A DNA stretch of 64,000 bases from the NCBI GenBank assembly GCA_963810195.1, contig CAWEMO010000002.1, positions 124,001 through 188,000 on the forward strand. The letters run 5' to 3'. The notes beneath the pieces were generated by a model, which did not search any database, was not told the DNA's origin, and worked only from the letters and a program-made list of their open reading frames with translations. Origin of the DNA: Chersky-840 sp963810195. Its GTDB lineage: Bacteria; Actinomycetota; Acidimicrobiia; Acidimicrobiales; UBA8190. The position numbers and the translations under genes are program-made. Positions 45,231 through 53,370 of this stretch are shown here, in pieces. Each line of letters begins with the position of its first letter. The first letter of the stretch is position 1.

Positions 45231-46153
45231 CGACTTCGGAGATCGCCCCCGGGATCATCGAGATCGACACCCTCCTCGGGGGCTGGGACAAGGTGACCGC
45301 CGGGTACCTGGTCTACGGGGACGCGCCCGTGCTGGTCGAGACGGGCAGCCAGAGCTCGGTGGGCGTGCTGCTCGACGCGCTGGACTCGCTCGGCGTGAGC
45401 CCGGCGGATCTGGCGGGCGTGGCGGTGACCCACATCCATCTCGATCACGCCGGCGGAGTGGGGGACGTGGCGAAGGCGTTCCCGGCCGCCACGGTGTACG
45501 TGCACGAGAAGGGGGCCCGGCACCTGGTCGACCCCACCCGCCTCATCGACTCCGCGGCGCGTGTCTACGGGTCGCTCCTCGACTCGCTCTACGGCCGTCT
45601 CGACGCCACGCCCGCCGAGCGGATCCACGTGCTCGCCGACGGCGAGGAGATCCGGGTGTCACCCGACCGCGTGCTCACGACCGTGGACTCACCCGGGCAT
45701 GCCAAACATCATCTCGCCCTGCACGACTCGACGAGCGGCATCCTCTTCGCCGGGGACGCGGTGGGGGTGCGGCTCCCTGACGCCGGGGTGCTTCGGCCCT
45801 CGACGCCGCCGCCCGACTTCGACCTCGACAAGGCGGTGCACTCGCTGCACCGTTTCGCGACGCGCCGTCCCACCGGCCTCGCCCTGGCGCACTACGGGTT
45901 GCTGGCCGAGCCCGAGTCCGTGCTGGCCGAGGCGGAGGACACCCTGAGGCGGTGGGCGAGCGTGGCCGAACAGGCGTGGCGTGCCGGCGAGGACATCGCG
46001 GCCGCGCTCGACGCCGCCTTCGCGTCCGACGTCTCGGGTGTCGACGCCGTGCACCGCGAGAAGCTCGACACGCTCAACGGCGTGCACTCGAACGCGGCGG
46101 GCTTCCGGCGCTGGCTCGACACCCGCGCCGAGACTGAACCACCGACCAGCTGA
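45227..46153 (+). CDS. metallo-beta-lactamase-fold hydrolase
   Basis: A 308-residue MBL-fold protein with the metal motif THIHLDHAGG, then VDSPGHAKHHLAL and ILFAGDAVGVRLPD, the canonical HxHxDH, His and Asp ligands. The substrate could be a lactone, thioester or ester. Its position after a trehalase-like enzyme and glucose dehydrogenase suggests a gluconolactone-type hydrolase (inference). GTG 45227 overlaps the dehydrogenase stop by 4 bases. Confidence 0.85.
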   Translation: MTTSEIAPGIIEIDTLLGGWDKVTAGYLVYGDAPVLVETGSQSSVGVLLDALDSLGVSPADLAGVAVTHIHLDHAGGVGDVAKAFPAATVYVHEKGARHLVDPTRLIDSAARVYGSLLDSLYGRLDATPAERIHVLADGEEIRVSPDRVLTTVDSPGHAKHHLALHDSTSGILFAGDAVGVRLPDAGVLRPSTPPPDFDLDKAVHSLHRFATRRPTGLALAHYGLLAEPESVLAEAEDTLRRWASVAEQAWRAGEDIAAALDAAFASDVSGVDAVHREKLDTLNGVHSNAAGFRRWLDTRAETEPPTS

Positions 46154-46172
46154 ACCACCAACCACCTGAGCC

Positions 46173-46195
46173 GCCCGGCTGAAGCTCCACCGGGC
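46173..46195 (+). terminator. possible hairpin terminator after the GH15-GDH-MBL operon
   Basis: GCCCGG at 46173-46178 and CCGGGC at 46190-46195 can form a 6-bp stem with an 11-base loop, 20 bases past the operon's last stop. No U-tract follows, as usual in GC-rich genomes. Confidence 0.35.
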
Positions 46196-46260
46196 CGACG
46201 TCGCCACCTGCCGATCACCGACCGGAGCCCTTCACCGACGACTCTGGAAGACTGAGGTGC

Positions 46261-47043
46261 ATGCGCAGCGCCACGACATCGGTCGACGAGGTCGTGGCCG
46301 CTCTCGACGAAGACGGCTACGCGGTGGTGGAGGACATGTTGCGTGAGCCGGAGCTGTCCGCGGCGCGCCACGACATGCGACACGTGCTGGCGCACACCCC
46401 CGAAGGCCGCAACCCCTTCGAAGGGGCGCGTACCAAGCGCGTGTACGCCCTGTTCGCCAAGACCCGGGCCTTCGACGCGCCTGCACTCGACCCTCTGGTC
46501 CTCGGGGTGCTCGACCGCGTGCTCGGCCACTGCCAGCTCAGCGCGCCCACCGGCATCGAGATCGGCCCCGGGGAGCTGGCCCAGGTCCTGCACCACGACG
46601 ACGCCATCTACCCCCTGCCCCGTCCCCATCCCGAGGTCGTGCTCAACACCATGTGGGCCCTCGACGACTTCACCGAGGCCAACGGCGCCACACGCGTGAT
46701 CCCCGGGAGCCACCGGTGGGCGGGCGAGCAGCCCGACACGCACACGCCCAGCGTCCCGGCGGAAATGCGGGCGGGATCGGTCCTGTTCTACGTGGGGAGT
46801 GTCTGGCACGGAGGTGGGGCCAACACCACCGACCGGGCGCGTCTGGGCGTGATCCTCGAGTACGTGGCGTCATGGCTCCGGCCTCAGGAGAACCACTTCC
46901 TCGGCGTGCCCCGCGACGTCGTGGCGCGGCTGCCCGAACGCCTGCAGGAGCTGCTGGGGTACAACATCCGCCCCCCGTTCATGGGCTACGTCGACGGGCG
47001 CCATCCCCGCCGGGTGCTCGACGCCGGGACGGCATCGCCGTAG
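46261..47043 (+). CDS. phytanoyl-CoA dioxygenase family protein
   Basis: A 260-residue Fe(II)/2-oxoglutarate oxygenase. The metal facial triad is likely in LHHDDAIYPLP (HxD) and the distal His in VWHGGGANTT; ATRVIPGSHRWAGEQ and the arginine in DRARLGVILEYV fit 2-oxoglutarate binding. Substrate could be a CoA thioester, alkaloid or lipid. It is separated by 107 bases from the operon upstream and 76 bases from an enoyl-CoA hydratase gene downstream. Confidence 0.85.
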   Translation: MRSATTSVDEVVAALDEDGYAVVEDMLREPELSAARHDMRHVLAHTPEGRNPFEGARTKRVYALFAKTRAFDAPALDPLVLGVLDRVLGHCQLSAPTGIEIGPGELAQVLHHDDAIYPLPRPHPEVVLNTMWALDDFTEANGATRVIPGSHRWAGEQPDTHTPSVPAEMRAGSVLFYVGSVWHGGGANTTDRARLGVILEYVASWLRPQENHFLGVPRDVVARLPERLQELLGYNIRPPFMGYVDGRHPRRVLDAGTASP

Positions 47044-47119
47044 CACACTCCGCGCCGTCCCCGGCACCGGCGCCGCACCGTCCCCAGCGCCGTGTCGTCC
47101 CCGGCCGGTACCGTGCGCC

Positions 47120-47896
47120 ATGGCCGACACCGTCCTCTACGAGCGAAGTGGCCACGTGGCCACGATCACCTACAACCGCCCCGACGCCCTCAACGCGGTC
47201 AACGGCGAGCTGCGCCGCGACCTCAACGCCGCGTTCGCCCGCTTCAGGGACGAGGAGGAGGCGTGGGTCGGCATCGTCACCGGCACGGGGCGCGCCTTTT
47301 GCGCCGGGGCCGACCTGCGCGACGGCGGCGGCTCGACGGGCGAGTTCGCCGGCACGTTCTGGGAGAAGCCCACCCTGAATTCGTTCGAGAGCGGGTGGGA
47401 GATCCACAAGCCCGTGATCGCGGCGGTCAACGGCCACTGTCTGGGATACGGCCTCACCCTCGTGACGTGGTGCGACTTCGTCCTGGCGAGTGATCGGGCC
47501 ACCTTCGGCTATCCCGAGGTGCGCCTCGGCATCCCCGCCATCGTGGGAGCCATCCGGTTGCCGCAGCGCATCGCGTGGGCCGACGCCATGGAGCTGCTGC
47601 TCACGGGGGAGACCGTCGACGCGTCGCGGGCGCGCCGGATGGGGCTCGTATGGCGCGTCGTGGCGCACGACGACCTCCTCGACGAGGCCCGGGCCCTGGC
47701 GCAGCGTCTCGTCGCCGGGGCTCCGCTGGCGCAGCGGGCCATGAAGGAGGTCGCGGCGCGGGCCCGCGACCTCCCCACGCTCGAGTCCATCCGGTTCGGC
47801 GAGACCATGCGCATCGTCGTCTCCGCTACTGCGGACGCCGCCGAGGGCATGCGCGCCGCCGCCGAGCGCCGAGCCCCGCGCTGGGAGGGACGCTGA
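47120..47896 (+). CDS. enoyl-CoA hydratase/isomerase family protein
   Basis: A 258-residue crotonase-fold enzyme. The oxyanion-hole segments are GRAFCAGADLRDGGGS and AVNGHCLGYGLTLVTWCDFV; the active-site region FGYPEVRLGIPAIVGAIRLP has Glu at the catalytic position 1. It hydrates enoyl-CoA in fatty-acid or related degradation. Possibly co-transcribed with the dioxygenase gene. Specificity is not clear. Confidence 0.9.
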   Translation: MADTVLYERSGHVATITYNRPDALNAVNGELRRDLNAAFARFRDEEEAWVGIVTGTGRAFCAGADLRDGGGSTGEFAGTFWEKPTLNSFESGWEIHKPVIAAVNGHCLGYGLTLVTWCDFVLASDRATFGYPEVRLGIPAIVGAIRLPQRIAWADAMELLLTGETVDASRARRMGLVWRVVAHDDLLDEARALAQRLVAGAPLAQRAMKEVAARARDLPTLESIRFGETMRIVVSATADAAEGMRAAAERRAPRWEGR

Positions 47897-47922
47897 GGCA
47901 CTGCGTCCGGGCGGCCCCACAG

Positions 47923-49017
47923 TCAGCCCAGACGGTGCTGGCGGAAGAACTGCCAGATGATGTCGGTGGCGTCGATCTCGAAGGTCGAGGGCCCGGTGAT
48001 CGAGGCCAGCGCGGCGCTCACCTTGCTCCCCGGCCAGGCGTGGCCACCGCCCAGGACGATGTAGAACTCCACGGCTGCGCCCGGGGGGCACCGGTAGCGG
48101 CGCAGGATCACGTGCGCGGCCACCTTGGTGTCGGTCGGGCGCAGGCTGCAGCCGTCCTTGCGGGCCCAGGCCTTCACGTTCGCCGGGTAGCCCTTGCCGT
48201 GGAGGTTGACCGGAGGCGGTGTCGTGGTGGTCGGCGCGGGCCCCTGTCCGAGGACGTGGTTGAGGGTGGCGGTGCCCACGCCCCCGTTGAAGAACAGGAT
48301 CGGGTCGGCGGTGCCGTGGAAGGCCAGGATGGGGACCCGACGTCCCGGGTCACACGGTGAAGGCATGACCGCCCCCGCCACGGGCGCGAAGGCGGCGAAG
48401 CGACCCGCCATCGTGCAGGCCAGCAGCGAGGTGAACAGCGCTCCGTCGGAGAGCCCCGTGGCGTAGATCCGCGACGTGTCGACGCACTGGTGCGCCTCCA
48501 GCGCGTCGAGCATGGCGTTCATGAAGTCGATGTCGTGGTTCGGGTGTGCTTTCGTGCCGGGGGCGATGTCCCAACTGACCGGGGACCCCGTGCCTTCGGG
48601 GAACACGACGATGAAGCCGTCCCGTTGCGCCTCGGGGCTGAACTGGGTTGTGTCCGCGTGCAGCACCGCGCCCTCGGCCAGGCCGTGGAGGTCGACGACG
48701 ACGGGGAGCGGCCCGGCGTCGGGGTGAGGCAGGGGTGTCGTGAGCAGGTACCACCGCGCCACACCGTCCACGGTGATGTCCTGGCGCTGTTCGGTCACCG
48801 CCGCGGCGGCCTCCGACGATGCCGCGCCGGGAGAGGAGCATCCGGAGCTCGGCACCGGCGCTCCCGTGCCCGCCTCGGTGTCCCCCGCCCGTGTCGTCGC
48901 CGAGCCTGTGCCGGCACCCGGCGAGGAGCAGGCGCCGACGGCGACCGCCAGCACCACGACGACGGCGGGCCAGTGGCGCCCTCGTATGCGCTCCCCCAAG
49001 GGCGTGAAGCCCAGCAC
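47923..49017 (-). CDS. secreted lipoprotein esterase, PHB depolymerase/feruloyl-esterase-like (LpqC-type)
   Basis: A 364-residue lipoprotein hydrolase. The signal peptide ends in AVAVGACSS (lipobox Cys around 30), followed by a Thr/Ala-rich linker. The alpha/beta hydrolase has the nucleophile motif ATGLSDGALFTSLLA, LPVVVDLHGL near the oxyanion hole, LAFHGTADPI for the Asp, and GGGHAWPGSK for the His. It resembles actinobacterial polyhydroxybutyrate depolymerase-like esterases. It converges on the enoyl-CoA hydratase gene and diverges from the IPT-domain lipoprotein gene. Confidence 0.8.
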   Translation of the reverse strand: MLGFTPLGERIRGRHWPAVVVVLAVAVGACSSPGAGTGSATTRAGDTEAGTGAPVPSSGCSSPGAASSEAAAAVTEQRQDITVDGVARWYLLTTPLPHPDAGPLPVVVDLHGLAEGAVLHADTTQFSPEAQRDGFIVVFPEGTGSPVSWDIAPGTKAHPNHDIDFMNAMLDALEAHQCVDTSRIYATGLSDGALFTSLLACTMAGRFAAFAPVAGAVMPSPCDPGRRVPILAFHGTADPILFFNGGVGTATLNHVLGQGPAPTTTTPPPVNLHGKGYPANVKAWARKDGCSLRPTDTKVAAHVILRRYRCPPGAAVEFYIVLGGGHAWPGSKVSAALASITGPSTFEIDATDIIWQFFRQHRLG

Positions 49018-49210
49018 ATCCCCATCCGGGCGTCGAACCCGCGGGGCGGCTCGGCCCTGGCCTCCGAGGGGGCCCCTTCCCGGGCCGGCCAGGGCGGTGG
49101 GTCGGGAAAGACCATCTGACCAGCGGGTTCAGAGATCTTCCCAGCGGTTTCCAAGACATGCCCGGGGATGAGACAATGGTGCGAGGCTGCCAAGTGGGGG
49201 GTGTTCTGTC

Positions 49211-50236
49211 GTGCGGGGTGGCAATCTGAAGGATCCCTATGGCCACGCGCGGCCGTCCCGAGTCTCGTCGGCCGCCGTGGCGCCCGCGGCGCACCGGGGC
49301 AAGCGCACCGTGGGGCGCTGTGCTCCCCTCCTCGCCGCCGTGGCGCTCACGGCCGCGGCATGCTCGTCTCCCCCGCCGGTCGGAGAGGTGGGTTCCACCT
49401 TGCCGGCGATGGGCGGCACTGTGACGTTGGTGAAGGTCATCTCCCCGGCCACGCTGGCCCGAACCACCCTCGCCGTCCCCGCTCCCGGAAAGAAGCTGGT
49501 CGCGGTCATCCTCACCGTGCACAGCCCGGCGTCGGCCACCGCCAACTTCGCCGCCATCTACGTGGACTCGAAGCTCGTCGTCTCGGGCGGCAAGGGCCCC
49601 ATCGCCAAGCGCGAGGGCAAGTACCAGGTGACCCAGTGCCTCGTCTACCCCACCTTCAAGACCGTGGCGGCCGGTGGGTCCCAGACCGGGTGCGAGCTCT
49701 TCCTGTTGCCGTTGGCAGCCACCCCGGTGGAGCTGAAGATCCATGGCAAGGCCGAGGCCGACTTCAAGATCGCCGCCTCCGCCATCGAAGCGGGCCCCGT
49801 CAGCGCACCCATCGTGACTGCGCCGCGGCCGAGGGCACCCCTGACCGAGGGGTTGGGCTCCTCGTCGACCACCACGACGTCGACCACTGCTGCCGGCACG
49901 ACGACGTCGACGACGATCGGGGTCGGTCTGACGACCAGCACGACGACGACGGGATCGACGGGGCACCAGGCCCACCATCACGGCCAGAGCCTCAAGGCCC
50001 CCGAGATCAGCCGCATCGATCCCGGGTCGGGGCTCGTGGGCCAGAAGGTCAACATCTGGGGCAGGCGCCTGTCGGGCACGACGATGGTCACCTTCAACGG
50101 GGTCCCCGCCACCATCGCGAAAAAGGGAAGGAACAAGGTCGAGGCGTACGTGCCGGTCGGAGCCACGAGCGGGCCCGTCGTGGTGTACTCGCCGTCGGGA
50201 AACGCCACCAGCCCGTACACGTTCCCCGTGCTGTGA
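49211..50236 (+). CDS. exported lipoprotein with IPT/TIG C-terminal domain
   Basis: A 341-residue lipoprotein. The signal peptide ends LTAAACSSPP. The middle part (VTLVKVISPATLARTT to FKIAAS) is a small beta-rich domain like DUF4352-type proteins. A Ser/Thr linker follows (SSTTTTSTTAAG), then an IPT/TIG domain: PEISRIDPGSGLVGQKVNIW, NGVPATIAKKGRNKVEAYVP. GTG 49211 has a G-run ribosome site about 9 bases upstream. Likely a surface protein; function unknown. Confidence 0.7.
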   Translation: MRGGNLKDPYGHARPSRVSSAAVAPAAHRGKRTVGRCAPLLAAVALTAAACSSPPPVGEVGSTLPAMGGTVTLVKVISPATLARTTLAVPAPGKKLVAVILTVHSPASATANFAAIYVDSKLVVSGGKGPIAKREGKYQVTQCLVYPTFKTVAAGGSQTGCELFLLPLAATPVELKIHGKAEADFKIAASAIEAGPVSAPIVTAPRPRAPLTEGLGSSSTTTTSTTAAGTTTSTTIGVGLTTSTTTTGSTGHQAHHHGQSLKAPEISRIDPGSGLVGQKVNIWGRRLSGTTMVTFNGVPATIAKKGRNKVEAYVPVGATSGPVVVYSPSGNATSPYTFPVL

Positions 50237-50266
50237 CGTAGCCAGGGCGCCGGCGCGTGCCCCGGC

Positions 50267-50494
50267 TCAGGCGCCGTCGGCGGACGCGGGGGCCCCGCGC
50301 ACGTACCGGTGGACGGCCACCGCGCACCAGATGGCCTCGATCACGCCGAAGGGCCACGCCCCGCTGGCGAACCCGTAGCTGCTCGACAACGCACATCCCA
50401 GCGCGAAGGCCGCCACGAAGTGCCTGTTGCGTCCTTCGAGGGCGTACATCACCATCATGAACGTCAGGACGGTCACGCCGTAGACGGTCAGCAC
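50267..50494 (-). CDS. small membrane protein, 75 aa
   Basis: A 75-residue hydrophobic protein: MLTVYGVTVLTFMMVMYALE, FVAAFALGCALSSSYGF and WPFGVIEAIWCAVAVHRYVRG give two to three membrane segments. Actinobacteria commonly encode short proteins of this shape, function unknown. It lies alone between two plus-strand genes. Confidence 0.6.
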   Translation of the reverse strand: MLTVYGVTVLTFMMVMYALEGRNRHFVAAFALGCALSSSYGFASGAWPFGVIEAIWCAVAVHRYVRGAPASADGA

Positions 50495-50629
50495 GACACC
50501 AACCTACGGCCCCGCAGCGGGTCGGCGTGCCCGCCCGGGCACGCCCGCGGGGCCGGCTCGGGGACCTTCGGCAGGGTCGGGACATACTTGGGGCGAGCAC
50601 AGCACGACAGCGACGAGGAGGGGAATGCC

Positions 50630-52003
50630 GTGAGCGGGGGAGAGTCGAGCGGGCCCGTCGCGACGCTGTCGGGCCCCGTCACCGCCGGCCGCATGGTCGA
50701 GCCGACCTCGGCGGTCCCCATCGACCTGGACGCGAAGGGATATGTCCAGGAGGAGTTCTTCGTCTCGGGGGCGGCGTTGGCGTTCGAGGCGTCGGGGCCG
50801 CTCCGGACCGACGGCAGGTGGTCCGTGCGTCCGGTGACGAGCGCCCCGTACCGCACCAGGATCATCGTCCGACGGCCGGGAGACCCCGACCGCTTCAACG
50901 GCACCGTCCTCGTGGAGTGGTTCAACGTGACGAGTGGTGTCGAGGCCGGTCCCGACTGGACGTACCTCGGCCCCCAGATCGTCTCCGACGGGTATGCGTA
51001 CGTGGGCGTATCGGCCCAGGCGTTCGGCGTCGACGGCGGCGAGGCACGCATCGGCATCCCGGGTCTGGCGTCGCGAAGCGGCCTCGTCGCCACCGAGCCG
51101 GCACGCTACGCGACGCTGCGCCACCCCGGGGACCGGTTCGCCTTCGACATGTTCTCCCAGATCGGCCGGGCACTTCGGGCCCCGAAGGACATCTCCGCGC
51201 TCGGCCCGCTGCGTCCCCGACAGATCGTCGCGATGGGCGAGTCCCAGTCCGCCTTCTTCCTCACCACCTATGTCGACGCCGTGCAACCTGTGGCGGGCGC
51301 CTACGACGGGTTCTTCGTGCACAGCCGGGGTGGCAGCGGGGCTTCGCTGACCGGGACCCCCGTGGCCGGCGACGACGTCCCGGGAGGGCTGCAGATCCGC
51401 AGCGACACCTCGGTGCCGGTCCTCGTCTTCGAGACCGAGACCGACCTCGGCCCCATGCTCGACTACGTCCCGGCCCGGCAACCGGACGGCGACCGCATCC
51501 GTACCTGGGAGGTCGCCGGCACGTCGCACGGCGACGCGTATGTGGTCGGCAGATTCGCGGCGCTGTTGGGCTGCGAGGTCCCGGTCAACGAGGGACCGCA
51601 GCACTTCGTGGCGCAAGCGGCGCTTGTCGCGCTCACCCGCTGGATCACCGACGGCACGCCCCCTCCGAGCGCCCCGCCCCTGCACCTGTCGAGCCCGCTC
51701 CCCCCGAAGATCGCGCGCGACCACCTCGGCAACGCTCTCGGTGGCGTCCGGACCCCGCTCGTCGACGTCCCTGTCGCCGCGCTCAGCGGTGACGCCGCGC
51801 CCGGTGCCAGCCGGATCTGCGCGCTGTTCGGATCGACGGTGCCCTTCGATGACGCCACCCTCGTGGGCCTCTACGGCGACCGGTCGGGCTACCTCGCTGC
51901 CTTCGAGCGCAGCCTGGACGAGGCCATCGGCTCCGGGTTCCTGCTCGGGTCCGACCGCGGTGAGCTCCTCGCCCAGGCGCGGGGAGTGCCGTTCCCCACC
52001 TGA
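50630..52003 (+). CDS. alpha/beta hydrolase-domain protein, ~457 aa
   Basis: A 457-residue protein of the large alpha/beta-hydrolase-domain family found in actinobacteria. IVRRPGDPDRFNGTVLVEWF and GPQIVSDGYAYVGVSAQAFG are core motifs; the nucleophile is in IVAMGESQSAFFLTTY, and WEVAGTSHGDAYVV holds the catalytic His. The start GTG 50630 has GAGGAGGGG 7 bases upstream. It faces the BVMO-SDR-amidohydrolase-VOC operon convergently and could act on esters or lactones produced by the monooxygenase (inference). Confidence 0.75.
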   Translation: MSGGESSGPVATLSGPVTAGRMVEPTSAVPIDLDAKGYVQEEFFVSGAALAFEASGPLRTDGRWSVRPVTSAPYRTRIIVRRPGDPDRFNGTVLVEWFNVTSGVEAGPDWTYLGPQIVSDGYAYVGVSAQAFGVDGGEARIGIPGLASRSGLVATEPARYATLRHPGDRFAFDMFSQIGRALRAPKDISALGPLRPRQIVAMGESQSAFFLTTYVDAVQPVAGAYDGFFVHSRGGSGASLTGTPVAGDDVPGGLQIRSDTSVPVLVFETETDLGPMLDYVPARQPDGDRIRTWEVAGTSHGDAYVVGRFAALLGCEVPVNEGPQHFVAQAALVALTRWITDGTPPPSAPPLHLSSPLPPKIARDHLGNALGGVRTPLVDVPVAALSGDAAPGASRICALFGSTVPFDDATLVGLYGDRSGYLAAFERSLDEAIGSGFLLGSDRGELLAQARGVPFPT

Positions 52004-52026
52004 GCTCGGGTGGCGTCCCGCTCGGC

Positions 52027-52488
52027 TCAGCCCGTCACGTATCGGGCGGCAGCGGTGCCGGGCGGGTTCGAGACCCCGGGGACGGCATCGGGGTTGGCCA
52101 CGCACACCTCGCCTTCCAATCCGTCGGGATCTCGGAAGAACACACTGAGGATCGGGCCAAAGTCGGTGACGAAGGCGTCGGCGGCGCCGCGTGCCATCAG
52201 GCGGTTACGGATCTCCTCGAACGCCTCGAGAGACGCAGCTTGCAACCCGAGATGGTCGATGCGGCCCCGGCCGAACATGGGGGTCTGGCGCTCGGCTTCG
52301 GTGTTCCCGTCCACCTCGAACACGTTGAGCTCGGCGCCTTGCCCGACTCGGATGAAGGTCAGCCGGACGTGCTGGTTCTCCTGCTTCTGGCCGTCCACCT
52401 CGGCGTCGAACACTTCACGGTAGAACGAGGCGAGCCGGTCGGTGTCGTTGGTGAGCAGCGCGACGTGGTTGAACCCGTTGAGCAACAT
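52027..52488 (-). CDS. glyoxalase/VOC-fold protein
   Basis: A 153-residue VOC protein: FNHVALLTNDTDRLASFYRE, LTFIRVGQGAELNVFEVDG, RIDHLGLQAASLEAFEEI and SVFFRDPDGLEGEVCVANP. The repeated beta-alpha-beta-beta-beta units and the metal-type His and Glu positions (H10, H77-region, E region) are visible. It might be a glyoxalase, dioxygenase or ring-cleavage-like enzyme. ATG 52488 has GGAGG just upstream. It is the last gene of the operon headed by the monooxygenase. Confidence 0.82.
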   Translation of the reverse strand: MLLNGFNHVALLTNDTDRLASFYREVFDAEVDGQKQENQHVRLTFIRVGQGAELNVFEVDGNTEAERQTPMFGRGRIDHLGLQAASLEAFEEIRNRLMARGAADAFVTDFGPILSVFFRDPDGLEGEVCVANPDAVPGVSNPPGTAAARYVTG

Positions 52489-52503
52489 CGATCCTCCCTC
52501 CAC

Positions 52504-53370
52504 TCAGCAGCGGTAGACGCGCTCGGCGTTGCCGGCGAAGAGCTTGGCACGGGATTCGCCGTCGAGGCCGGCCGTCACGGCGCTGAACGTGGCGTAGAGC
52601 TCGTCGAAGGTGCCGTGCATCGAGTCCACCGGGAAATTGCTGGCGAACATGCAGCGGTCGACACCGAAGACCTCGATGGCGTACTCGAGCCACGGGCCGA
52701 GGGCATCGACGCGCATGGACCCCAGGGGCATCGCCAGGCCCGAGAGCTTGCACACGACGTTGTCGCCCACGCCGGCCAGCGCATCCATGCCGGCCCGCCA
52801 CAGGGCGCGCTCCTCGTCCGTGTCCGAACGGGGCCACCCGGTGTGCTCGACGACGACGGTCAGACCGTCGAAGCCGGCCAGCTGCGCCGCCGCCGCTCGA
52901 AGCTGATCGGGATGGGTCATCAGCTCGAACAGCAGGTCCCGCTCGGCCAGAGCGTGGAGCACGCCGGCGTCGGGGAGCGGGCTCATGTTGGCGCCCATGG
53001 GGCGGACCCCACGGAAGCGTGACGCGGTCATCTGCCGGTCGATGAGCTCGACGGCCTCAGCCGTCGTGTCGGTCGGCGGGAGGCCGCCGACGATGGCGTC
53101 GGGATGGCCACTGGCAGAGGCGTTGGTATCGAGCTCGATGGTCTCCTCGACGGAGTGACGACCGGTGGCGGCGGCGACGTTGACGAACTTCTCGACGTTC
53201 CATCGCGCCGTCTCGGCCTGATAGGAGTCGATATCGAAGCGGCGGTACATCCTCGACGCATCACCGGCACCGTCTTTCGGAGTACGCGCGAGGTAGGGGT
53301 ACCAGTCCGTGCGGGCGGGGTCCCAGAGGTGCACGTGCGCGTCGACGACACGGGGGGGCGGGGCGGTCAT
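52504..53370 (-). CDS. amidohydrolase family 2 protein
   Basis: A 288-residue TIM-barrel metal hydrolase or decarboxylase: VVDAHVHLWDPARTDWYPYL, LTVVVEHTGWPRSDTDE, DNVVCKLSGLAMPLG and MFASNFPVDSMHGTFDEL. It belongs to the ACMSD / 2-pyrone-4,6-dicarboxylate hydrolase class. The ATG shares one base with the stop of the SDR gene (TGATG), so translation is coupled. Confidence 0.85.
   Translation of the reverse strand: MTAPPPRVVDAHVHLWDPARTDWYPYLARTPKDGAGDASRMYRRFDIDSYQAETARWNVEKFVNVAAATGRHSVEETIELDTNASASGHPDAIVGGLPPTDTTAEAVELIDRQMTASRFRGVRPMGANMSPLPDAGVLHALAERDLLFELMTHPDQLRAAAAQLAGFDGLTVVVEHTGWPRSDTDEERALWRAGMDALAGVGDNVVCKLSGLAMPLGSMRVDALGPWLEYAIEVFGVDRCMFASNFPVDSMHGTFDELYATFSAVTAGLDGESRAKLFAGNAERVYRC

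Noticed and set aside
49855..49960. Repeat-like ACGACGTCGACGAC stretch as a microsatellite
   Set aside because: It encodes the Ser/Thr linker of the IPT lipoprotein and is explained by codon repetition.
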